From Cupriavidus pauculus (lineage in GTDB: Bacteria > Pseudomonadota > Gammaproteobacteria > Burkholderiales > Burkholderiaceae): a stretch of 64,000 nucleotides of DNA. The translations under genes were made by a program, and so were the position numbers. Shown in pieces: positions 39,495-50,183 of the stretch (the first letter of the stretch is position 1; each line of letters opens with the position of its first letter). The notes under the pieces were generated by a model that was not told the DNA's origin, ran no database searches, and saw only the letters and a program-made list of their open reading frames with translations. The DNA lies in NCBI RefSeq assembly GCF_003854935.1, contig NZ_CP033969.1:2046001-2110000 (forward strand), written 5' to 3'.

Positions 39495-39560
39495 TCACTT
39501 GCGGTAGAAGAGGATCAGCGAGATGCCACATCCGACCAGCAGGCTCAATAGCAATTCCAT
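39495..39560 (-). CDS. 21-residue membrane peptide at the head of the tonB operon
   Basis: The frame ATG-GAA-TTG... encodes 21 residues: Met-Glu, then about 16 residues of mainly Leu, Val, Ile, Gly and Cys with Ser (LLLSLLVGCGIS followed by LILF), then the basic end YRK. This is a textbook single transmembrane helix with a positive cytoplasmic tail. GGAG lies 10 bases before the ATG. It ends 34 bases before tonB and lies downstream of a Fur-like box. I do not recognise it; it may be a small subunit, a leader peptide that couples tonB translation, or chance. Confidence 0.5.
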   Translation of the reverse strand: MELLLSLLVGCGISLILFYRK

Positions 39561-39918
39561 GATGATAACGCTCCAGAGAAACACAGCCGTTGGGTAACCG
39601 GTTACAGGGGGAGCGCCACTCTTGGGCAGCGTATCAGCGCGATAGTATAAACGATAATGATTCTTATTTGTTGCACATTGTGCAATGCGTGACGGTATTC
39701 TGCGCCCGCTTCATTGCGCGTCGCGCAGCAATTCGGGGGCCGATGTCGGGCCCGCGCTACGTGTCCGATGCCGCGCCGCGGCGTGCCGCCGATGCCCCAC
39801 TTCCGGAAAACCGCGCTACGATTAACAGGAATCCCCAGTTAGCGGCAGACACGGCACAGGCCAGGCGCTTCCCCGCGGTCCGGACGCGCCCCATGGCCCT
39901 GTGCGAAGGGAACCAGCC
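39561..39918. other. Divergent control region between tonB operon and the AAA ATPase gene
   Basis: This 358-base gap has no supported gene apart from the adjacent small peptide. It contains a 12-base palindrome (GTAACCGGTTAC, 39594-39605), a Fur-like box (39653-39671) and a 15-base palindrome (TTGCACATTGTGCAA, 39671-39685). Locally lower GC at 39640-39690 marks the promoter area. Confidence 0.6.
39653..39671 (-). promoter_or_regulatory. Fur box upstream of the tonB operon
   Basis: GATAATGATTCTTATTTGT matches the Fur consensus strongly in its left half (GATAATGAT) and moderately in the right. It predicts iron repression of the tonB-exbB-exbD operon. Confidence 0.68.
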
Positions 39919-42234
39919 ATGGATTTCACCCGTTTTGCTGAAGACGACCGCACGATGGACGACCGCAGCACGCTGCTGCGTGCGTCGCCCGGGGCGGTGG
40001 GCACCTCGGCGCTCGACTGGATGTGCGCGCAGTTCGCGCTGCGCGTGGTGTGCGCGCTCGGGCCGCGCTTCAACCTGCGCAGCAACATCAACGATGTGCT
40101 CACCGTCAGCGCGCAGGAGATGGTGTGGCCGTACGGCGTGGTGCTGCGCGTGCAGCGCTTCCTGTCCGCACGGTGCGCCGACATGCCGGCGTGGAAGGGC
40201 GCGTCCCGCCTGTCGCCCGAGGATTTCCTGGAGCGCCACGGCCAATGGAACAGTGCCTTCGACGAAAGCGCGCTGTTTTACTACCTCGACGAGTACGTGA
40301 AGCACCACGCGAAGGACATGTTCGCGGTGTTCGCCGCGTCGTCGGCCGCCATCGCGGCGCGGCTCGATGGCGAGCGCGTGCTGCTGGTGCGCAACATCGA
40401 CATGCTGAGCCACGTGCTGAACCTGCCCGAGCACGAGCGCAAGCTGCTGCTCTATGCGGCGCTGGCCAAGTACAAGCGCGACCTGCGCGCGGTGATGGTC
40501 GACTGCAAGGTTGCGCACAGCCAGGAGGCGTTCCAGATCCTGTCCGGGCTGACCGGGGCATCGCCGGCCGACATTGCCGCGTCGCTGCGGCCAGGCTCGC
40601 GGCTGGAAACGCTGAACCTGATCGAGCAGCCGCTGCCCGAGAACAGCGTCACAGACCTGGGCGACCTGATGCGCCTGTCCGACCGCCTGCTGCACGTGCT
40701 GCTGGGCAACTACGCGAGCGAAGCCGAGATGATGGCCGTCTTCACCCGGCCGGCCGCGCCGCCCACGCTGGGCACCAGCGACTATCCCCATGTGGAAACC
40801 GACGCGCGCTACCTGACCGCGCTGCTTGGCAACGCCACGCGGCAGAACGCGTCGGGCGTGAACGTGCTGATCTACGGCCCGCCGGGCACCGGCAAGACCG
40901 AATTCGCGCGGCTGGTGGCGCGCGAGGCCGGCTGCGAGCTGTACGAGGTGGACTGCTTCGACCGCGATGGCAACAGCCTGTCCGGCAAGGACCGATACCG
41001 TTCGTTGCAGGTGTCGCAGGCATTCCTGCGTGGGCGTCCGCGCACGGCGCTGCTGTTCGACGAGGTGGAGGACGTCTTTCCGGGCAGCGCGCGCGAGCTG
41101 ATGAGCCTGTTCGGCCAGGAAGACACGCGCGCGTCGGTCAATGGCAAGGCGTGGGTCAACCAGACGCTGGAGCAGAACCCGGTGCCGGTGATCTGGATCT
41201 CGAACTCGATCCGGCAGATCGACCCGGCCTACCTGCGGCGCTTCCAGTTCCACCTGGAACTGAAGATCCCGCCGCCGCAGGTGCGCGAGAACATCATCCG
41301 CAAGCACCTTGGCAGCCTGGCGGTCAGCGATGCATTCATCGCCACGCTGGCGGCGCGCAAGACGCTGACGCCGGCGCAGGTCCAGTCGGCGGCGCGCTTT
41401 GTGGAACTGGCGCGGCCCGACGTCGACGAGCCCGTGGAGGCGCTGATCGTGCGCCAGCTGGAGCATGCCGACCGGGCGATGGGGCTGCGGCCCGAGGCCG
41501 AGGCGCGGCCGGTGGTCACGCGCTACCGGCTGGACAACCTGCACCTGGAGACGCGCTACGCGGTGGAAAAGATCGTGCAGGCGCTGGGCGCCCGGCAGCG
41601 CGGCACGCTGTGTTTCTACGGGCCGCCCGGCACGGGCAAGACGGCGCTGGCCGAGCATATCGCCGCCGCGCTGGACCTGCCGCTGATGATCCGCCGCGCG
41701 TCGGACCTGATGAGCAAGTACGTCGGCGAGACCGAGCAGCAGATTGCGACGATGTTCGCGCGCGCGGAGGAAGACGGCGCCGTGCTGCTGCTCGACGAGG
41801 CCGACAGCTTCATGCAGAGCCGCCAGCAGGCCGTGCGCAACTACGAGGTATCGGAAGTCAACGAGATGCTGCAGGGCATGGAGCGCTTCAACGGCATCTT
41901 CATCTGCACGACGAACCTGTTCGACCGGCTCGACGAAGCCGCACTACGTCGTTTTTCCTTCAAGATCCGCTTCCTGGCGCTCAAGCCGTCGCAGCGCGTG
42001 GCGATGTTTGTCGACGAGGCGCTCGGTGGCGACGCCGGGCGGATGACCGACGCGATCCGCCGCGACCTGGACGCCATGGACTGCCTCACGCCTGGCGATT
42101 TTGCGACAGTCAAGCGCCAGTCCGTCGTGCTGGGCGAGGCGCTGACGCCAGACGAATTCCTGGCTCAGCTCCGCCAGGAGCATGCGGTGAAGCCAGAGGT
42201 GCGGCAGCACCGCACGGTCGGCTTCACGCAGTAG
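39919..42234 (+). CDS. Double AAA+ ATPase of unknown function
   Basis: A 771-residue protein. About 300 residues of helical N-terminus carry no recognised motif. The first AAA module has Walker A GPPGTGKTEFARLVA near residue 320 and Walker B-like ALLFDEVEDVFPG. The second has GPPGTGKTALAEHIA near residue 568, AVLLLDEADSFMQSR and a typical sensor region IFICTTNLFDRLDEAALRRF. No protease, helicase or membrane domain is visible, so it is not FtsH, ClpB or Lon. It resembles Cdc48-like or spastin-like remodellers only in architecture. It stands alone, divergent from the tonB operon. Confidence 0.8.
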   Translation: MDFTRFAEDDRTMDDRSTLLRASPGAVGTSALDWMCAQFALRVVCALGPRFNLRSNINDVLTVSAQEMVWPYGVVLRVQRFLSARCADMPAWKGASRLSPEDFLERHGQWNSAFDESALFYYLDEYVKHHAKDMFAVFAASSAAIAARLDGERVLLVRNIDMLSHVLNLPEHERKLLLYAALAKYKRDLRAVMVDCKVAHSQEAFQILSGLTGASPADIAASLRPGSRLETLNLIEQPLPENSVTDLGDLMRLSDRLLHVLLGNYASEAEMMAVFTRPAAPPTLGTSDYPHVETDARYLTALLGNATRQNASGVNVLIYGPPGTGKTEFARLVAREAGCELYEVDCFDRDGNSLSGKDRYRSLQVSQAFLRGRPRTALLFDEVEDVFPGSARELMSLFGQEDTRASVNGKAWVNQTLEQNPVPVIWISNSIRQIDPAYLRRFQFHLELKIPPPQVRENIIRKHLGSLAVSDAFIATLAARKTLTPAQVQSAARFVELARPDVDEPVEALIVRQLEHADRAMGLRPEAEARPVVTRYRLDNLHLETRYAVEKIVQALGARQRGTLCFYGPPGTGKTALAEHIAAALDLPLMIRRASDLMSKYVGETEQQIATMFARAEEDGAVLLLDEADSFMQSRQQAVRNYEVSEVNEMLQGMERFNGIFICTTNLFDRLDEAALRRFSFKIRFLALKPSQRVAMFVDEALGGDAGRMTDAIRRDLDAMDCLTPGDFATVKRQSVVLGEALTPDEFLAQLRQEHAVKPEVRQHRTVGFTQ

Positions 42235-42269
42235 CCGTTTCCTTAGATTTGCGGGGGGGGTGACGCCGG

Positions 42270-43085
42270 TCAGGCGCCGATGGCTGGCGCCGGTTCGATC
42301 GCGACGGTTTCCGCGCGCGCATCCACCTGCAGCAGCGCGGCGGCCATGTCGTGCAGGTGCCGCGCGTCCTTGGTCGACAGATAGCGGATCTCGGGCGCCC
42401 CGTCGGGGCTGGCCGCCAGGCCGAACTCGTCGAGCTTGCGCGACAGCTGGCGGGCAATGGCCAGCCCGGTGTCGATCAGCGCCAGGCGGTCGCCGACCAT
42501 GTCGCGGATCGTCCCGGACAGAAACGGGTAGTGGGTGCAGCCCAGCACGAGCGTGTCGGCGCCCGCGTCGAGCATCGGTGTCAGGTAGGCGTCGAGCTTC
42601 TCGCGGATGGCCGGGCCCGAGACGTCGCCCTGTTCGATCAGCGCCACCAGGCCATGGCCGGCCGTGCAGAGGTAGCGGCTTTCGGGCGCCAGCGTGGCCA
42701 GCAGCCGGTTGAACTTGGCGCTCTTGAGCGTGTTGGCCGTGGCCAGGACGCCCACCACCTTGCTGCGGCTCGACGCCGCCGCCGGCTTGAGGCCCGGTTC
42801 CACGCCGATGATCGGCACCGGCAGCCGCTCGCGCAGCGTCTGCACCGCATGCATCGTGGCCGTGTTGCAGGCGATCACCAGCGCCTTGCAGCCCTGCGCC
42901 ACCAGCCATTCGCAGACCTGGAGCGTGCGGGCCTCGACAAACGCTTCGGGTTTGTCGCCGTACGGCGCGTAGCGGGAATCGGCCAGATAGACCAGCGGCT
43001 CGTGTGGCAGCATGGCGCGCACTTCGCGCAGCACGGACAGGCCGCCAAGGCCGGAGTCGAAGACGCCGATGGGGGAGGGATTCAC
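42270..43085 (-). CDS. murI: Glutamate racemase
   Basis: A 271-residue enzyme that makes D-Glu for peptidoglycan. The two catalytic Cys are in VIACNTATMHA and LVLGCTHYPFLSG, and the start PIGVFDSGLGGLSVL is the family signature. I use GTG at 43085; an in-frame TTG at 43100 is the alternative, and neither has a clear ribosome-binding site. It is downstream of fumarase on the same strand. Confidence 0.93.
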   Translation of the reverse strand: MNPSPIGVFDSGLGGLSVLREVRAMLPHEPLVYLADSRYAPYGDKPEAFVEARTLQVCEWLVAQGCKALVIACNTATMHAVQTLRERLPVPIIGVEPGLKPAAASSRSKVVGVLATANTLKSAKFNRLLATLAPESRYLCTAGHGLVALIEQGDVSGPAIREKLDAYLTPMLDAGADTLVLGCTHYPFLSGTIRDMVGDRLALIDTGLAIARQLSRKLDEFGLAASPDGAPEIRYLSTKDARHLHDMAAALLQVDARAETVAIEPAPAIGA

Positions 43086-43158
43086 AGGCAGGCGTGCCAA
43101 GAGGAAGGAAGCCCCTCCCGCCGGGCGGAAGGGGCCAGTACTGCAAACTACGTCAGGC

Positions 43159-44682
43159 TCAGGCGGCGGCGACCGGAATCTTGCCGATCTTGGCCTGCCA
43201 TTCCGCCGGGCCGGTTTTGTGGACCGAGGTACCCGAGCTGTCCACGGCCACCGTCACAGGCATGTCCTTGACGTCGAACTCGTAGATCGCTTCCATGCCC
43301 AGGTCTTCGAAGGCCAGCACCTTGGCGCCACGGATGGCCTTGGAGACCAGGTAGGCGGCGCCGCCCACGGCCATCAGGTAGGCCGACTTGTGCTTCTGGA
43401 TCGATTCGATCGCCACCGGGCCGCGCTCGGCCTTGCCGATCATCGCGATCAGGCCGGTCTGCGACAGCATGGTCTCGGTGAACTTGTCCATGCGGGTCGC
43501 CGTGGTGGGGCCGGCCGGGCCGACCACCTCGTCGCGCACCGGATCGACCGGGCCGACGTAGTAGATCACGCGGTTCGTGAAGTCGATCGGCAGCTGCTCG
43601 CCCTTGGCCAGCATGTCGGCGATGCGCTTGTGCGCGGCGTCGCGGCCGGTCAGCATCTTGCCGTTCAGCAGCAGCGTCTGGCCCGGCTTCCACGAAGCCA
43701 CTTCCTCGGGCGTCAGCGTGTTCAGGTCCACGCGCTTCGACGTCTCGGTGTTCGGCGCCCATTCCACCTTCGGCCAGGCGTTCAGATCCGGCGCTTCCAG
43801 CCTGGCCGGGCCGCTGCCGTCCAGCGTGAAGTGGACGTGGCGCGTGGCGGCGCAGTTCGGGATCATCGCCACGGGCTTGGACGCGGCGTGCGTCGGCGCG
43901 GCCATGATCTTGACGTCCAGCACGGTGGCCAGGCCGCCCAGGCCCTGGGCGCCGATGCCGAGCGCGTTGACCTTCTCGAACAGCTCGACGCGCATTTCCT
44001 CGATCCAGTCGCGCGGGCCGCGCGCGATGATGTCCTGGATGTCGATGTGTTCCATCAGCGATTCCTTGGCCATCACCATCGCCTTCTCGGCGGTGCCGCC
44101 AATGCCGATGCCGAGCATGCCCGGCGGGCACCAGCCAGCGCCCATCGTCGGCACGGTCTTGAGCACCCAGTCGACGATCGAGTCCGACGGGTTCAGCATC
44201 ACGAACTTCGACTTGTTCTCGGAGCCGCCGCCCTTGGCCGCCACCTGGATGTCCACGGTGTTGCCCGGCACCACCTCGTAGTGGATCACGGCCGGCGTGT
44301 TGTCCTTGGTGTTCTTGCGGGCGCCTTCGGGCGGGTTGACGATCGACGCGCGCAGCACGTTGTCCGGATGCGTGTAGCCGCGGCGCACGCCCTCGTTGAT
44401 CATGTCCGACAGGCCCATCGTGGCGCCGTCCCAGCGCACGTCCATGCCCACCTTGACGAAGATCGTGACGATGCCGGTGTCCTGGCACAGCGGGCGCTTG
44501 CCTTCGGCGCACATGCGGCTGTTCGTCAGGATCTGGGCAATCGCATCCTTGGCGGCCGGACTCTGCTCCAGCTCATAGGCACGGCCCAGGCTGGTGATGT
44601 AGTCCATCGGGTGGTAATAGCTGATGTACTGCAGCGAGTCGGCGACGCTCTGGATGAGGTCTTCTTGCTTGATGACTGTCAT
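43159..44682 (-). CDS. fumA: Class I (iron-sulfur) fumarate hydratase
   Basis: A 507-residue [4Fe-4S] fumarase interconverting fumarate and malate. The N-terminal alpha domain contains the likely cluster Cys residues in PLCQDTGI, IPNCAATRHVHF and GWCPPGMLGIGIGG; the beta domain is C-terminal (about 330-507) with VGPAGPTTATRMDKF. Class I enzymes are oxygen- and iron-sensitive, and the nearby Fur-controlled genes are notable but not evidence of co-regulation. The ATG at 44682 begins MTVIKQEDL. Confidence 0.94.
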   Translation of the reverse strand: MTVIKQEDLIQSVADSLQYISYYHPMDYITSLGRAYELEQSPAAKDAIAQILTNSRMCAEGKRPLCQDTGIVTIFVKVGMDVRWDGATMGLSDMINEGVRRGYTHPDNVLRASIVNPPEGARKNTKDNTPAVIHYEVVPGNTVDIQVAAKGGGSENKSKFVMLNPSDSIVDWVLKTVPTMGAGWCPPGMLGIGIGGTAEKAMVMAKESLMEHIDIQDIIARGPRDWIEEMRVELFEKVNALGIGAQGLGGLATVLDVKIMAAPTHAASKPVAMIPNCAATRHVHFTLDGSGPARLEAPDLNAWPKVEWAPNTETSKRVDLNTLTPEEVASWKPGQTLLLNGKMLTGRDAAHKRIADMLAKGEQLPIDFTNRVIYYVGPVDPVRDEVVGPAGPTTATRMDKFTETMLSQTGLIAMIGKAERGPVAIESIQKHKSAYLMAVGGAAYLVSKAIRGAKVLAFEDLGMEAIYEFDVKDMPVTVAVDSSGTSVHKTGPAEWQAKIGKIPVAAA

Positions 44683-44836
44683 TTTGTGGGGGAGGGCAGC
44701 GGTGAAACACAGCCCGGGATGATACACCGTGGCGGGGGCGGCCGTACGCGGTGCATACAGCCGTCGACAGCTTTGGTCGGGTATTCGGAAGGGGTGCCGG
44801 GTGTGGCGTGAGCATCACCCGGCGCAGGCGGCAAGG

Positions 44837-45400
44837 TCAGTGTGCCTGCTGCGTCGCACCATCGGTGCCGGGCGCGCCATGTCCGGGGGCCGGATGGGGA
44901 TGGGTCACCATCCGGTCCACCCAGGCCATGGCCAGCGCCGATGCCAGGAATGCCACGTGGATGATGACCTGCCACATGATCGTGTGCGAGCTGCGCTGCT
45001 CGGCGTCGATGAAGGTCTTGAGCAGGTGGATCGACGAGATGCCGATCAGCGCCATCGACAGCTTGACCTTGAGCACGCCGGCATTGACGTGGTCCAGCCA
45101 CTCGGGCTCGTCTGGGTGGTTGTCGATGCCCAGCCGCGAGACAAAGGTCTCGTAGCCGCCGACGATCACCATGATGAGCAGGTTCGAGATCATCACCACG
45201 TCGATCAGCCCCAGCACCACCAGCATGATCTTGGTCTCGTCGTAGGTGGTGACGTGCGACAGCAGGTGCCAGACCTCGACCAGGAAGTGGTAGACGTAGA
45301 CGCCCTGCGCGACGATCAGGCCGAGGTACAGCGGCAACTGCAGCCAGCGCGAGGCAAAGATGATGCGGGGGATCGGACGTAGCGGAGTGTATTGGGCCAT
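44837..45400 (-). CDS. YqhA/UPF0114 family membrane protein
   Basis: A 187-residue protein with three to four transmembrane helices (about residues 20-40, 62-84, 105-125, 140-162). [40 protein letters not shown] and [20 protein letters not shown] match UPF0114 (TIGR00645). Function unknown. The extra C-terminal His/Pro/Gly tail is species-specific. A 154-base gap separates it from fumarase. Confidence 0.88.
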   Translation of the reverse strand: MAQYTPLRPIPRIIFASRWLQLPLYLGLIVAQGVYVYHFLVEVWHLLSHVTTYDETKIMLVVLGLIDVVMISNLLIMVIVGGYETFVSRLGIDNHPDEPEWLDHVNAGVLKVKLSMALIGISSIHLLKTFIDAEQRSSHTIMWQVIIHVAFLASALAMAWVDRMVTHPHPAPGHGAPGTDGATQQAH

Positions 45401-45705
45401 GGGCGGTGCCAGAAACGGATGTAAATGTCGCCAGACAATTGAAACGGGGCTCGATTGTACCGTGCGTACGTTCAGGTATTTGCGTCCGCCGCATGTGGCT
45501 GTGCTAACTTAGTAGAGCCGACTGCACTTGTGCCCCCAGTCTCCCGCGCCCCCACCGAAGCCGTTGCATTGCAGCATGCGCGCCGTCGATACGCGGCCGT
45601 GACGCCGGACCCCCGGCTGCGCGGCCCCGTCCGACCGTCAGGTCCTCGTAAGGCGCCGGGCGTACCTTGCACGCAAAGCAGTCAAAGCCAAACAGGAGAC
45701 AACCC
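45401..45705. other. Divergent promoter region between the YqhA-like gene and acs
   Basis: A 305-base gap between divergent genes. No supported gene. It should hold both promoters; I see no confident hexamer pair. A CAGGAG ribosome-binding site precedes acs at its right end. Confidence 0.5.
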
Positions 45706-47688
<1,983 letters not shown>

Positions 47689-47796
47689 TCGCCATTTCAT
47701 GCCCGCTACCGGCTGGCGTGACCCCCGTTGTGCCCGCCCCGGCGCCCGCCGGCGCGGGCACAATGCATTGATCGACCCCCTCTGCCCCTGTCCCTG

Positions 47797-49848
47797 ATGC
47801 CAGACACCCAGTCGCGCTTCCGCCGCAGGCTGATGCTGTACTACGGCCTGTTCACGCTCGGCCTGTTCGGCTTCGTCGGCATGATGGGGCTGCTCGAACA
47901 TTCCAACGCCGACGCGCTGTGGCTTGGCTACGTCTTCCTGTTCGTCACGATCGCGATCTACGCCTGCATCGGGCTGATCTGCCGCACGTCGGACCTCAAC
48001 GAATACTACGTGGCCGGCCGCCGCGTGCCGGCCATGTTCAACGGCATGGCCATCGCGGCGGACTGGATGAGCGCGGCGTCGTTCATCGGCCTGGCCGGCA
48101 TCATCTTTGCCTCGGGCTACGAGGGGCTGGCCTACGTGATGGGATGGACCGGCGGCTACTGCCTGGTGGCCTTCCTGCTGGCGCCGTACCTGCGCAAGTA
48201 CGGCGGCTACACGATTCCAGATTTCCTGGCCGCCCGCTACGGCAACGGCAAGCCGGGCGGCAACCTGCCCGTGCGGGCCATCGCCGTGCTGGCCGCGTCG
48301 CTGTGTTCGTTCGTCTACCTGGTGGCGCAGATCCAGGGCGTGGGGCTGATCGTCACGCGCTTCATCGGCGTGGAGTTTGCGGTCGGCGTGTTCTTCGGGC
48401 TGGCCGGCATCCTGGTCTGCTCGTTCCTGGGCGGCATGCGCGCGGTCACGTGGACCCAGGTGGCGCAGTACATCATGCTGATCGTCGCCTTCCTGCTGGC
48501 GGTGTCGCTGATTGCCTGGAAGCATCATCAGCAGGTGGTGCCGCAGGTGGGTTATGGCGGCCTGCTGCAGCGGATCGACGCCGAGGAGAAGCGGCTGGAC
48601 CGCGACCCGGCCGAGCAGCAGGTGCGGGCGCTGTTCCGGCAGCAGGCCATCGACCTGCAGGACCGCATCGCGCGGCTGCCGGCGTCGTTCAACGAGGAAC
48701 GGCAGGTGCTGGATGCCCGGCTGATCGAACTGCGCGCCCGCAACGCGCCGCTGCGCGAGATTAAGGCCGTGGAGCGCGAGCGGCAGGCCTTTCCGGCGGA
48801 CGCCGCCGACGCGCTGCAGCAGTGGAGCCAGCAACGGGTCGAGGCCCTGGCGCGCAGCCAGCCGGCCACGCCGTCGACCGAACCGTACCCGGCCGCGTCC
48901 GAGCAGGAACGCAAGACCCGCCGGCTCAATTTCGTGCTGCTGGTGTTCTGCCTGATGGTCGGCACGGCGAGCCTGCCGCACATCCTGACGCGGCTGTACA
49001 CGACGCCGTCGGTCAAGGAGACCCGCAACTCGGTGGCGTGGGCCGTGTTCTGCATCGCGCTGCTCTACGTGTCGGCGCCCACGCTGGCGGCGCTGGTCAA
49101 GGTCGAGTTCTTCCAGCACCTGGTGGGCACGCCGTACGCGGAACTGCCGCAGTGGGTGGTGCAGTGGCGCAAGGTCGATCCGCCGGTGTTCGGCATCCGC
49201 GACGTCAACGGCGACGGCATCGTCCAGTGGGCCGAGATCCTGATCCAGCCCGACATGATCGTGCTCGCCGCGCCCGAGATTGCCGGGTTGCCGTACGTGA
49301 TATCGGGGCTGGTGGCCGCCGGCGCGCTGGCCGCCGCGCTGTCCACGGCGGACGGGCTGCTGCTGACGATTGCCAACGCGCTGTCGCACGACGTCTACTA
49401 CCACATGATCGACCGGCAGGCGTCGCACCAGCGGCGCGTGACGACGGCCAAGGTGGTGCTGCTGGGCGTGGCGCTGTTTGCGTCGTACGTCACGTCGCTG
49501 CGGCCGGGCAACATCCTGTTCCTGGTGGGCGCGGCGTTCTCGCTGGCCGCGTCCAGCTTCTTCCCGGTGCTGGTGCTGGCCATCTTCTGGCGCCGCACCA
49601 CGGCGGCGGGCGCCGTCGCGGGCATGGCAACAGGGCTGGCGGTGGCGGTCTATTACATCTTTGTTAACTACCCGTTCTTCACCCGCATGACCGGCATCTT
49701 CGGCGACCGATGGTTCGGCGTGGACCCGATTGCATCGGGCGCCTTCGGCGTGCCGGCCGGGTTTGCGGCGGCCATCCTGGTCAGCCTGGTCACGCCGCGC
49801 AACGCGCCGGTCATCGACCGGCTGGTCAACTACCTGCGCAAGGGGTAG
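47797..49848 (+). CDS. Sodium:solute symporter (VC_2705-type, acetate-like substrate)
   Basis: A 683-residue SSS-family transporter. DLNEYYVAGRRVPAMFNGMA near residue 67 and the WMSAASFIGLAGIIF helix are family signatures; about 12-13 helices follow. Between helices near residues 255 and 375 a long charged segment rich in Glu, Arg, Gln and Ala (KRLDRDPAEQQVRALFRQQ) looks like a coiled coil. At 469-480 the sequence DVNGDGIVQWAE is a full EF-hand loop. These inserts make it longer than ActP (about 550). Position after acs suggests acetate or a similar acid. Confidence 0.85.
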   Translation: MPDTQSRFRRRLMLYYGLFTLGLFGFVGMMGLLEHSNADALWLGYVFLFVTIAIYACIGLICRTSDLNEYYVAGRRVPAMFNGMAIAADWMSAASFIGLAGIIFASGYEGLAYVMGWTGGYCLVAFLLAPYLRKYGGYTIPDFLAARYGNGKPGGNLPVRAIAVLAASLCSFVYLVAQIQGVGLIVTRFIGVEFAVGVFFGLAGILVCSFLGGMRAVTWTQVAQYIMLIVAFLLAVSLIAWKHHQQVVPQVGYGGLLQRIDAEEKRLDRDPAEQQVRALFRQQAIDLQDRIARLPASFNEERQVLDARLIELRARNAPLREIKAVERERQAFPADAADALQQWSQQRVEALARSQPATPSTEPYPAASEQERKTRRLNFVLLVFCLMVGTASLPHILTRLYTTPSVKETRNSVAWAVFCIALLYVSAPTLAALVKVEFFQHLVGTPYAELPQWVVQWRKVDPPVFGIRDVNGDGIVQWAEILIQPDMIVLAAPEIAGLPYVISGLVAAGALAAALSTADGLLLTIANALSHDVYYHMIDRQASHQRRVTTAKVVLLGVALFASYVTSLRPGNILFLVGAAFSLAASSFFPVLVLAIFWRRTTAAGAVAGMATGLAVAVYYIFVNYPFFTRMTGIFGDRWFGVDPIASGAFGVPAGFAAAILVSLVTPRNAPVIDRLVNYLRKG

Positions 49849-49944
49849 GGCGCCGCGCGCATCCATACGGACGTTTGGCGCAGGTGACGGTTACGACTGG
49901 TTGCAATGAAGTGGCCGTTTCTCATTTGCACTGACGCGGCCATG

Positions 49945-49973
49945 AAAAAAGGCCGGTCATCGAGACCGGCCTT
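49945..49973 (-). terminator. Intrinsic terminator after the small lipoprotein gene
   Basis: On the minus strand AAGGCCGGT pairs with ACCGGCCTT and is followed by six T. It lies 18 bases beyond the lipoprotein stop. Confidence 0.9.
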
Positions 49974-49991
49974 GCACCCTTGCGACGGCAA

Positions 49992-50147
49992 TCAGCAGTT
50001 GCCCTTCTTCGCCTGTCCCGGCGGGCAGTAGTTGTTGCCCGGGCCGCCTTGCGGGCGGGCGCCCGGGCCGGGACCGTAGTCGGGATAGTAGGCGCAGCCG
50101 CCAAGCAGCGTGGCGCCGAGGGTGAGGATGGCAATCAGCGATTTCAT
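49992..50147 (-). CDS. Small lipoprotein (51 residues)
   Basis: The frame starting at 50147 encodes MKSLIAILTLGATLLGGCAY and a Gly/Pro-rich mature part ending NNYCPPGQAKKGNC. LLGGC is a canonical lipobox with the acylated Cys at residue 18. Two further Cys near the end may form a disulfide. Function unknown. It is 36 bases downstream of the DUF4382 gene on the same strand. Confidence 0.75.
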   Translation of the reverse strand: MKSLIAILTLGATLLGGCAYYPDYGPGPGARPQGGPGNNYCPPGQAKKGNC

Positions 50148-50183
50148 GGTGCGACAGGGGCCGCAGCCCCTTCTCCTGGTGGT

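Noticed and set aside
39919-42234. FtsH or ClpB as the identity of the double-AAA protein
   Set aside because: No membrane helices, no HExxH protease motif, and no ClpB middle domain.
43111-43136. Hairpin after fumarase as an intrinsic terminator
   Set aside because: The stem is imperfect and no T-run follows on the minus strand; kept out of the feature list.
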